Position numbers and translations under genes: made by a program
NCBI RefSeq assembly: GCF_021044425.1
Contig: NZ_JAJNEC010000004.1
Span: 434,001-498,000, forward strand
Source of the DNA: Niabella pedocola
Lineage (GTDB): Bacteria; Bacteroidota; Bacteroidia; Chitinophagales; Chitinophagaceae
Length of the DNA stretch: 64,000 nt
Direction: 5' to 3'
Shown: positions 27,062 through 33,994 of the stretch, in pieces
Position numbering within the stretch: position 1 is the first letter of the stretch
How the letters are laid out: each line of letters opens with the position of its first letter
Notes under the pieces: generated by a model
What the model saw: the letters and a program-made list of their open reading frames with translations, nothing else
The model's database searches: none
Told to the model about the DNA's origin: nothing

Positions 27062-28789
27062 ATGCGTCACCTGATTGTTACCGGAACCCTGTTATTGTTA
27101 GCTGCCTGCACCGCCACCCAAAAAACCGGCAGGCCATCCGCGCCCGCTCCCGGTATCGATGCCTATCATTATAGTATTACAAAAAACAGTCATGCTTCGG
27201 GCGGAGCCGTTGTATCGGCACATCCGCTGGCCAGTCTTGCAGGCCTGGAGATGCTGAAGATGGGAGGCAATGCGGTAGACGCAGCCATTGCCACGCAATG
27301 GGCATTGTCGGTGGTATACCCGGGTGCCGGCAATATCGGCGGCGGCGGGTTTATGGTTGCCCGGCTGGCCAATAATGAAAAAATAGCACTGGATTACCGG
27401 GAGATGGCACCAGCTAAAGCCCATCGCGACATGTACCTCGACGATAACGGTAATGCCGTAGCCGAAAAAAGCTTAAACGGGCATCTTTCCTCCGGTGTAC
27501 CAGGAACCGTGGCTGGTTTGTATGCGGCCCACCGGTATGCCCGCCTGCCCATGGAGGTACTGATACAGCCGGCCATTGATTTTGCAGAACATGGTTTTGC
27601 GATCACCGCAGCTGAAGCACATGGACTAAACGCCAACCGGGAAGACTTTCAAAAACTCAGCACGCGGCCTACTGCTTTTGTAAAAAAAGCCGCCTGGAAA
27701 AAGGGTGATACCCTCGTTCAAAAAGAGCTGGCGGCTACCTTGAAACGCATCCAAAAAGATGGCCGGCGGGGTTTTTATGAAGGGACCACCGCCCGTCTTA
27801 TCGTTGAAGAAATGCAACGCGGCAATGGCATTATTAGTCTGGATGATCTGAAAGCCTACCAGGCAAAGCCGCGACAGCCGCTTCTTTTTATGTACCGCGG
27901 ATACGAGGTCATTGGTATGCCCATGCCCAGTAGCGGCGGATTGCTGCTGAACCAGATGCTGAAGATGATTGAGCCCTACGATATCGGCGCCATGGGTTTT
28001 GCATCCCCTGCTGCCGTACAATTGATGACCGAAGCCGAACGCAGGGCTTATGCCGACCGCGCCCGCTATATGGGCGATGCTGATTTTGTACAGGTACCGG
28101 TTGCCGCACTTACCGGTGATGCCTACCTCAAAAACAGGATGAAGGATTATGATCCGCAAAAAGCCGGCAACAGCAAACAAACCGGAAGAGGTATAGTGCC
28201 CGGTTATGAAAGTGAGGAAACCACGCACCTGAGTGTTTTGGATAAAGAAGGGAATGCCGTGGCGGTAACCACTACCCTCAATAATAACTATGGCAGCAGG
28301 ACCGTTGTAGGAGGTGCCGGCTTTCTTTTAAACGATGAAATGGATGACTTTAGTGCCAAGCCCGGCTCACCCAATCTTTTTGGTGCAGTAGGCGGAAAGG
28401 CCAATGCCATTGCACCTGGCAAACGCATGCTCAGCTCCATGGCTCCCACCCTGGTGTTAAAAAGCGGAAAGCCATACCTTGTAGTAGGCACACCCGGAGG
28501 AACCACCATTCCCACTTCTGTATTTCAAACAATCGTTAACATCATCGATTTTAAGATGAGCACGGATGATGCGGTAAACAAGCCAAAATTTCATCACCAG
28601 TGGCTGCCGGACCGCATCGATATTGAAAGCGGCTTTCCGGAAGCCACTGCTGCCGCGTTAAAAAAAATGGGTTATGAGCTATACGACCGTAAACAAATCG
28701 GCCGCACAGAGGTTATTAAAGTACAGCCGGACGGAACGCTCCAGGCCGTTGCGGATCACCGGGGTGATGACTCGGCCGCGGGGTTTTGA
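27062..28789 (+). CDS. ggt: gamma-glutamyltransferase, lipoprotein
   Basis: A 575-residue Ntn-hydrolase precursor with a lipobox (LLAAC, Cys16). Autocleavage is expected before Thr387 in EETTHLSVLD, giving large and small subunits; Thr387 is the nucleophile. Other family motifs: GGNAVDAAIAT (68-78), GNIGGGGFM (90-98), PSSGGLLLNQML (289-300), and KRMLSSMAPT plus GTPGGTTIPTSV in the small subunit. It transfers or hydrolyses gamma-glutamyl groups, for example from glutathione in the periplasm. It is the lone gene between the heptad array and a DinB-like gene. Confidence 0.96.
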   Translation: MRHLIVTGTLLLLAACTATQKTGRPSAPAPGIDAYHYSITKNSHASGGAVVSAHPLASLAGLEMLKMGGNAVDAAIATQWALSVVYPGAGNIGGGGFMVARLANNEKIALDYREMAPAKAHRDMYLDDNGNAVAEKSLNGHLSSGVPGTVAGLYAAHRYARLPMEVLIQPAIDFAEHGFAITAAEAHGLNANREDFQKLSTRPTAFVKKAAWKKGDTLVQKELAATLKRIQKDGRRGFYEGTTARLIVEEMQRGNGIISLDDLKAYQAKPRQPLLFMYRGYEVIGMPMPSSGGLLLNQMLKMIEPYDIGAMGFASPAAVQLMTEAERRAYADRARYMGDADFVQVPVAALTGDAYLKNRMKDYDPQKAGNSKQTGRGIVPGYESEETTHLSVLDKEGNAVAVTTTLNNNYGSRTVVGGAGFLLNDEMDDFSAKPGSPNLFGAVGGKANAIAPGKRMLSSMAPTLVLKSGKPYLVVGTPGGTTIPTSVFQTIVNIIDFKMSTDDAVNKPKFHHQWLPDRIDIESGFPEATAAALKKMGYELYDRKQIGRTEVIKVQPDGTLQAVADHRGDDSAAGF

Positions 28790-28792
28790 GAA

Positions 28793-28813
28793 GTTCCAAG
28801 TTTAAGGTTTCAG
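28793..28813. repeat. 7-bp tandem array, three units, just after ggt
   Basis: GTTCCAA, GTTTAAG, GTTTCAG in register, starting 3 nt after the ggt stop. It is the reverse-complement phase of the CTTGAAA-type array at 24131. Confidence 0.5.
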
Positions 28814-28882
28814 ATACGGACCGCTTAAAATTACTCGCTTTCAAACGCCTGACTGATAACAGGTCATTATAAATTCAAAACA

Positions 28883-29413
28883 ATGAACGAAGCACTATTT
28901 ATACAAAGCGCCATTCAGCAGTTTAAAGACTATAAAGCGCTTGCAGAAAAAACATTTGCACAATTGAGCGATGCTGATTTTCATTTTCAGCCGGATGAAG
29001 CCAACAACAACCTCGCGGTAAACATCACCCATATGCATGGCAATATGCTTAGCCGCTGGACCAACTTCCTCACCGAAGATGGCGAAAAGGACTGGCGGAA
29101 AAGAGATGAAGAGTTTGAAGAACAACAACTGGACCGGGCTCATTTAATAACACTTTGGGAAGAAGGATGGCAGTGCCTGTTTAATGCCCTGGAATCATTG
29201 AAACCGGCAGACCTTGACCGGACGATTACCATCCGCACCAAGCCCTTAACGGTGATTGAGGCCATTCATCGCCAGTTGACACACTATGCCTATCATGTAG
29301 GGCAGATCGTTTTTATCGGCAAACATATCCGGAACGGTCAGTGGCAGAGCCTTTCCATAAAAAAAGGGGATTCAAAAGCATTCAATGAACAATTAAAATC
29401 CGGAACCCAGTAA
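28883..29413 (+). CDS. DinB/DUF1572-like four-helix metal protein
   Basis: A 176-residue protein with the DinB-superfamily pattern: NITHMHGNMLSRWTNFL (47-63, metal ligand His50 or His52) and HYAYHVGQ (134-141, His134 and His138). These three histidines normally bind one divalent metal; members include thiol transferases for bacillithiol or mycothiol, but many have no known role. It is followed after 2 nt by the methionine sulfoxide reductase gene, which suggests a shared thiol or oxidative-stress function. Confidence 0.82.
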   Translation: MNEALFIQSAIQQFKDYKALAEKTFAQLSDADFHFQPDEANNNLAVNITHMHGNMLSRWTNFLTEDGEKDWRKRDEEFEEQQLDRAHLITLWEEGWQCLFNALESLKPADLDRTITIRTKPLTVIEAIHRQLTHYAYHVGQIVFIGKHIRNGQWQSLSIKKGDSKAFNEQLKSGTQ

Positions 29414-29415
29414 CC

Positions 29416-29889
29416 ATGGCAGAAGATCTTACCATACATACAGGATCCAAGGAAGCGCAATACAGCGCCCTGCTTCCGCAGATTGAAGCCATCATAGCAG
29501 GAGAGCCCGATCTGATCGCCAATCTTTCCAATATAGCAGCGGCGCTAAAAGAACAGTTTCAGTGGTGGTGGGTAGGTTTTTACCTCGTCAAAAACGATGA
29601 GCTGGTACTGGGTCCTTTTCAGGGACCAGTGGCCTGTACCCGTATCCGGAAGGGGCGCGGCGTTTGCGGTGCCGCATGGGAACAGGCCGCAACGCTTATT
29701 GTGCCCGATGTGGAACAATTTCCCGGACATATCGCCTGCAGCAGTTTCTCAAAATCAGAGATCGTGGTACCCATTATACGCGATGGCCGTGTGATTGGCG
29801 TATTGGATGTGGATAGCGAAAAGCCCGATCATTTTGATACCGTGGACCAGCAATACCTCGAAACACTGGTCGGCCGTGTTCTTTTTTAA
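29416..29889 (+). CDS. msrC: free methionine-(R)-sulfoxide reductase (GAF fold)
   Basis: A 157-residue GAF-domain protein with all fRMsr markers: LGPFQGPVACTRI (65-77, Cys74), GRGVCGAAW (80-88, Cys84) and FPGHIACSS (102-110, Cys108, catalytic by comparison with E. coli Cys118), and GVLDVDSE at the end. It reduces free Met-R-sulfoxide in the cytoplasm with thioredoxin. It starts 2 nt after the DinB-like gene and ends 17 nt before acylphosphatase, so the three are likely an operon. Confidence 0.94.
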   Translation: MAEDLTIHTGSKEAQYSALLPQIEAIIAGEPDLIANLSNIAAALKEQFQWWWVGFYLVKNDELVLGPFQGPVACTRIRKGRGVCGAAWEQAATLIVPDVEQFPGHIACSSFSKSEIVVPIIRDGRVIGVLDVDSEKPDHFDTVDQQYLETLVGRVLF

Positions 29890-29906
29890 ACTTTTTAAAC
29901 CCATAT

Positions 29907-30179
29907 ATGAGCACAAAAAAAATCATTGTAACCGGAGCCGTACAAGGCGTTTTTTTCCGTAAAACGGCAAAGCAACAGGCCGATATTATGGGAATATTGG
30001 GATCCGCACAAAACCAGTCAGACGGCTCTGTACTTATTTACGCGTATGGGGACGCAGAACCGCTGCAACGGTTTATTGACTGGTGCAGACAGGGACCAGC
30101 CGGTGCAAAAGTAGAAAACGTAACGGTAACCGATGTTCCCGAAACGGAGGAATACCGGTGGTTCGAGATCCTCGGCTAG
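29907..30179 (+). CDS. acyP: acylphosphatase
   Basis: A 90-residue protein matching the usual size. Active-site loop VQGVFFR with Arg18 and catalytic Asn36 in GSAQNQSDGSV are both present, plus the RFIDWCRQGP helix. It hydrolyses acyl phosphates such as acetyl phosphate or 1,3-bisphosphoglycerate in the cytoplasm. Third gene of a short stress-type operon. A shortened, active-site-less relative lies 530 nt downstream. Confidence 0.95.
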   Translation: MSTKKIIVTGAVQGVFFRKTAKQQADIMGILGSAQNQSDGSVLIYAYGDAEPLQRFIDWCRQGPAGAKVENVTVTDVPETEEYRWFEILG

Positions 30180-30362
30180 CCCTTTGGCCGTTCATGCATC
30201 CGCAGCATATGCGCCTATGACTGCTTCACGGTACGGCGATAATGCGTTCTACCACCTCCGGTGTTTTAAATCATTTCCTGATGCACCGGTGCCACGCCCC
30301 TTTCATTCCTTCGGAATTGAAAAATAACCGGAACAGGATGTTGCATTCAAAGAACTGCACCG

Positions 30363-30558
30363 CTGTGGCTATAATTTTATCAGTGCCGAATAAAAGCCTC
30401 AGCCGGTTTTTTGCTAGCTTTCAATATTTAAAACCCAAAATCTGCACATCTGCGGCTATATCCTTATCAGTTGCTCGAATAAAAGCCTCAGCTGGTTTTT
30501 GCTAGCTTTCAATATTTAAAGCCTGAAATCTGTGTATCTGCGGCTATATTTATCATCC
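30363..30558. repeat. 88-bp imperfect tandem duplication, about 2.2 copies
   Basis: Copy 1 is 30363-30449, copy 2 is 30450-30537, and a third copy begins at 30538 (CTGCGGCTATATTTATC) and stops. Both full copies share GAATAAAAGCCTCAGC, then GGTTTTT, TTGCTAGCTTTCAATATTTA. They differ by scattered substitutions and one-base indels. No open frame or promoter is evident. The rest of the 532-bp gap 30180-30711 holds no gene I can support. Confidence 0.8.
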
Positions 30559-30711
30559 TTACCGCAAACAACACCGCATTAAGCAATCGTGCCGAAGCGC
30601 AGCTTTACCAGCCGTTTAAACCGTTTTGCTTATCTTTGACCAGGCCCTTTCTAAATTGCCTGTTCTAAAGGCCCGGGTAGCATCAATATTGAAAACATCA
30701 AAATTCATCCG

Positions 30712-30978
30712 ATGATCACAAAAGAAATCACCATCCGGAACAGCAGTATCGGCACCCTCCTATTAACGGAACTTCAATCAAAAGCCGAAGCACTAAATAT
30801 TACCGGCACCCTGAAGATCGATAAGCAACGTACCATTACAATGATCGCCTCCGGTAATAGAAACGACCTGGAGTCTTATATTACCTGGTGTGAGGCTACG
30901 GCAACCGGGCATGGAACAACCATTGCGGCCATCCGGGACCAGGCATTCAAAGCCTTTTACAATTTTTCGCGGGTGTGA
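30712..30978 (+). CDS. acylphosphatase-like paralogue without the active site
   Basis: An 88-residue protein that lines up end to end with the acylphosphatase at 29907: beta-1 KEITIR, helix LLTELQSKAEALNITGTL, strand TITMIASGNRNDLESYITWCEATATG (against SVLIYAYGDAEPLQRFIDWCRQGPAG), and a final helix/strand. The catalytic loop VQGVFFR is replaced by SIGTLLLT and the catalytic Asn by Ile, so it cannot be a normal acylphosphatase. It could be a binding protein derived by duplication or a gene on its way to decay; the intact frame argues for the former. Paralogy is my visual alignment, not a computed one. Confidence 0.6.
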   Translation: MITKEITIRNSSIGTLLLTELQSKAEALNITGTLKIDKQRTITMIASGNRNDLESYITWCEATATGHGTTIAAIRDQAFKAFYNFSRV

Positions 30979-31110
30979 TGCGCTCTTCGCTACCATTGAT
31001 ACCCTGTCCCTGACCGGTAATCATTTTCCGTTTGAAAAAATATCCGGACGGCGCTTTACTTCTCATCGATATTATGTAAGTTGCTGCTTATTTAATCAAT
31101 TTTCTTATAC

Positions 31111-31854
31111 ATGAAAAAGCAACTCTATGTAGCGTTTGCGGTGCTCTGTGCCGGCCATTCCCTGTATGCACAAAACGGCGACCCAAAGATCACCGAAGTA
31201 TGGAATCCGGAACCCAGGATCGTAACCCCTGGTGCCACAAGCGCAGATGCTCCATCCGACGCTCTTGTGCTCTTTGACGGATCCGGTCTTTCGAACTGGG
31301 AACGCGCAGACGGGAAAGGGCCTGCAAGCTGGAAACTGGACAATAAAGCCATGACGGTGGTAAAAGGATCCGGTGCCATCCGCACCAAACAAAGCTTTGG
31401 CGACTGCCAGCTCCATGTTGAATGGCGTTCGCCAGCAGAAGTGAAGGGTGATGGCCAGGGAAGAGGAAACAGCGGCATCTTCTTAATGAGCAACTATGAG
31501 CTGCAGGTACTGGACAGCTATAAGAACCGCACTTATAGCAACGGCCAGGCGGGCAGCATCTATAAACAACTGATCCCGCTGGCCAATGCCGCCCGTAAAC
31601 CCGGAGAATGGCAGACCTACGATATCATTTTCATTGCTCCCCGTTTTAATAAAGACAGCACGCTCAAATCGCAGGCCCGGATCACCGTGATCCATAACGG
31701 GGTGTTGGTACAAAACAACGCCGCTATCCTGGGAGCCACGCAGTATATCGGCATTCCCCAAAATACATTTCACAAAGAAAAAGAGCCCATCATCCTGCAG
31801 GATCATGGCGACCCGGTAAGCTTCCGGAATATCTGGATCCGTGAACTGGAGTAA
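31111..31854 (+). CDS. DUF1080 (3-keto-disaccharide hydrolase-like) secreted protein
   Basis: A 247-residue protein with a signal peptide (HSLYAQ) and one DUF1080 concanavalin-like jelly roll: LFDGSGLSNWERADG (54-68), W-K-L-D-N-K, GDCQLHVEWRSP (97-108), GNSGIFLMSNYELQVLDS (119-136) and SFRNIWIREL at the end. Members cleave 3-keto-glycosides or bind sugars in the periplasm. It stands alone; the large hairpin at 31881 probably ends its transcript. Confidence 0.92.
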   Translation: MKKQLYVAFAVLCAGHSLYAQNGDPKITEVWNPEPRIVTPGATSADAPSDALVLFDGSGLSNWERADGKGPASWKLDNKAMTVVKGSGAIRTKQSFGDCQLHVEWRSPAEVKGDGQGRGNSGIFLMSNYELQVLDSYKNRTYSNGQAGSIYKQLIPLANAARKPGEWQTYDIIFIAPRFNKDSTLKSQARITVIHNGVLVQNNAAILGATQYIGIPQNTFHKEKEPIILQDHGDPVSFRNIWIRELE

Positions 31855-31880
31855 CTAAAAGATTCCGCAATTACCTTTTA

Positions 31881-31922
31881 AATATAGCCGGGTGCTCTTT
31901 GTGTATGAGCCCCGGCTATATT
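31881..31922. terminator. strong hairpin between DUF1080 gene and tRNA-Gly, probable bidirectional terminator
   Basis: AATATAGCCGGG (31881-31892) pairs perfectly with CCCGGCTATATT (31911-31922); inside it GCTC (31894-31897) pairs with GAGC (31907-31910) around a 9-nt loop, with a single bulged T. It sits 26 nt after the DUF1080 stop and 46 nt beyond the tRNA 3' end, which comes from the other side. There is no long U-tract. Confidence 0.7.
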
Positions 31923-31968
31923 ACATTAAAGCGCGAAATGAATTCGATGAGAAAAAATCTTCATCCGG

Positions 31969-32041
31969 AGCGGAAGACGGGACTCGAACCCGCTACCTGC
32001 AGCTTGGGAAGCTGCCGCTCTACCAGGTGAGCTACTTCCGC
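31969..32041 (-). tRNA. tRNA-Gly (anticodon CCC)
   Basis: A 73-nt cloverleaf on the minus strand: acceptor stem GCGGAAG/CTTCCGC, D-arm GCTC...GAGC with GGT, anticodon stem GCAGC/GCTGC around loop TTCCCAA (anticodon CCC), T-arm GCGGG-TTCGAGT-CCCGT and discriminator T, as is usual for glycine. CCA is not encoded. It reads GGG codons. Confidence 0.97.
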
Positions 32042-32292
32042 TTACAAGAAGCAATAAATCTACTGAAGTTGTTTAAGTTTTTCAAAAACCGGGGCTTATT
32101 AAAAAAGCATATACATACAGGGTAACAATCGCGGCCTCCTGTTGATATGCCCTTGTAAAGCATTGTCCGCCCGGCAAACGGCCACTGCACCGGACCAGGT
32201 TGTTCCTGCTTAAGGAAAAATGTCAGGGTATCATGAGCGCCCTGGTAAACACAGCGCGTCCGGCATCAGTTGTCATTTACAAAGGGAGGAAC

Positions 32293-32336
32293 AGGAAGAA
32301 GGCGATCGGGTGGTTGATACGTTCCGCCTTCTTCCT
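32293..32336 (+). terminator. 12-bp inverted repeat, possible terminator
   Basis: AGGAAGAAGGCG (32293-32304) and CGCCTTCTTCCT (32325-32336) are perfect complements around a 20-nt loop, followed by TTATT on the plus strand. No gene is recognised directly upstream on the plus strand, so it may end an unannotated transcript. Confidence 0.4.
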
Positions 32337-32658
32337 TTATTACGATGCGGGTTCAGCAAAAACAATGAAGCGCACCGATTTCGCTTTATAAAGCGGTGTT
32401 GCATTTTTGAATGCTGTTTTTTAGTTTTTGGACCTTGGATGCTGAGCCTTATTTTTTGACCAATGCCAGGATGACATAAAATCCTCATTTTTTGTTTTTT
32501 CTGAACCTTGCAACCATTGGCGGCTCAATTGATTTCCTATAGATCTCAGGCCGATTTTAAGGCAAGATAACGACCCGCTTACCACCCATTCGACAGGAAA
32601 TACTCAAACGGCACAAAGGAGGCTTAAATTGCCTTATTTTACTTCAAACTATTTTTTC

Positions 32659-32757
32659 TGTATCCTTTGTATATCGTTTGTATATCCTTTGCATATCGTT
32701 TCTGTATCCTTTCTATATCCTAGCTGTATCCTAGCTGTATCGCTCGTATATCACTTT
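32659..32757. repeat. 11-bp tandem array, nine units
   Basis: Nine units in strict 11-bp register: TGTATCCTTTG, TATATCGTTTG, TATATCCTTTG, CATATCGTTTC, TGTATCCTTTC, TATATCCTAGC, TGTATCCTAGC, TGTATCGCTCG, TATATCACTTT. Core xRTATCxxxxx. The period is close to one helical turn. The units are contiguous, without spacers. Confidence 0.82.
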
Positions 32758-33249
32758 TTTGAGATGGCAGGGAATGATTCCGGGGACGGTTTTGCCAGAA
32801 TGACAGGCAAAAAACAGACAATTTCAATACGTCTATCCGGGATGCGCATAGCGGGATGTACGCCGTTAAAAATGGATTCCCGGTTCTGTATCGTAGTGAC
32901 TATGTTCTTTTCAGATAGCCATCTGTATCCCGCTTGTTGCAGATCCCGTCACCGTCCCTTTAGACTGTATCCGCAACCGACCAACCATTTTTCTACAACC
33001 CGAGGCTGCAGCTGGCCCACTTAATCATTATCAGCAATACCACCAATCCCTACAAAGGCATCAGCGAAACCGATATTCGCCTGCAGGCACAACCAACCAG
33101 CGTTCAGCTTTCAGCCCTCATAAGCGTGAATCGTTTTATATGTTTGAAAAATTCCGGGGTCTCTCTGTTTATGTATCTTCAAAAGGCAATGGTGAACAGG
33201 CAATGGATCTGCGCGCATGCAACAGATCCCAACCCGGAACCTCGTTAGA

Positions 33250-33328
33250 TTTGAAGATGTGAAAATATGAAAATGAAATCGCACATCGCGTATGAAACGT
33301 AACCTAACCTGAAACGCTGAACCTGAAA
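33250..33328. repeat. degenerate 7-bp-periodic segments
   Basis: TTGAAGA, TGTGAAA, ATATGAA, AATGAAA around 33251-33278 and CCTGAAA, CGCTGAA, CCTGAAA at 33308-33328 repeat the CTTGAAA-type heptad seen at 24131. They lie 60 nt ahead of the lipoprotein gene at 33389. Confidence 0.5.
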
Positions 33329-33388
33329 CAGCTTTGGCTTCCAGCGTTTTTTTTCTACCTTAGCAATACTGCATCCAAATTTCTACAT

Positions 33389-33976
33389 ATGAAACAACCC
33401 TTTATCATTGGTATTTGCTTGTTAACACTCTGTTTATACAGCTGTGGCTTTGAAGAGCGAAGAAAACAGCTGGATGACCGGGAACAGGCACTGAACCTGC
33501 GCGAGCAGGCCGTAATGCTAAAAGAAAAGGAAGTCAAACTAAAAGAAGACAGCCTTAAAAAATTTGCCGCTCAAATAGATTCCGCCAGCCATTTGCCGGT
33601 AATACAAGGCGTTCCCCTGCCCGACTCGCTGGCGGGCAGCTGGAATGTGGCGATGGTTTGCACCCAAACCAATTGTTCCGGTTTTGCGGTAGGCGATATC
33701 CGTAAGGAAACATGGCTTATTGCCGGAAATGGAACGGCTGTAACGGTACGGGCCATGCAAGGCGATAAGCTGATCCGCGTTTACACCGGAACCTTCACCG
33801 GCACTGATCTGAAACTTTCTACTCCCGAATCCGAAACGGCCCAACCCTCGGCTTCAATGGCAGTAGCACTAAAAGTGGATCAGCGGAACAAACTAAGCGG
33901 CCAGCGGCTGATCACCCAGGCAGATGGTTGCGAAACCACGTTTAAAGTAGACCTGGATAAATTGAAGAATCCCTAA
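33389..33976 (+). CDS. lipoprotein with coiled-coil stalk, unknown function
   Basis: A 195-residue lipoprotein (LYSC, Cys19). Residues about 22-65 are a strongly charged heptad coiled coil (EERRKQLDDREQALNLREQ and so on), followed by a beta-rich domain (75-195; LAGSWNVAMVCTQTNCSGF, TWLIAGNG, GTFTGTDLKL) with the look of a small lipocalin-like barrel that contains three cysteines. It lies 18 nt upstream of the Kef-type antiporter, so the two could be cotranscribed. No family name is certain. Confidence 0.75.
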   Translation: MKQPFIIGICLLTLCLYSCGFEERRKQLDDREQALNLREQAVMLKEKEVKLKEDSLKKFAAQIDSASHLPVIQGVPLPDSLAGSWNVAMVCTQTNCSGFAVGDIRKETWLIAGNGTAVTVRAMQGDKLIRVYTGTFTGTDLKLSTPESETAQPSASMAVALKVDQRNKLSGQRLITQADGCETTFKVDLDKLKNP

Positions 33977-33994
33977 TCTTAACAATTTCCGAAT

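Larger units (their letters stand above)
32042..33388. other. 1.35-kb stretch without a convincing gene
   Basis: Open frames here are short or start-less and have no recognisable motif. It holds a 12-bp inverted repeat (32293-32336), the palindrome CGCTTTATAAAGCG, an 11-bp-periodic array (32659-32757), and heptad-like segments (33250-33328). One frame is open from 32900 to a stop near 33262 without a start until an internal ATG, and its product looks random. It may be a decayed region or hold an unrecognised RNA. Confidence 0.6.

Noticed and set aside
31892..32125. 77-codon plus-strand frame near 31.9 kb
   Set aside because: It runs across the tRNA-Gly gene in antisense.
32659..32757. CRISPR array
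   Set aside because: Units are 11 bp and contiguous with no spacers and no cas genes nearby.
32629..33024. 131-codon frame over the 11-bp array
   Set aside because: The first half is just the translated repeat (repeating F/Y/S/I/L pattern); the rest has no motif. Not supported as a gene.
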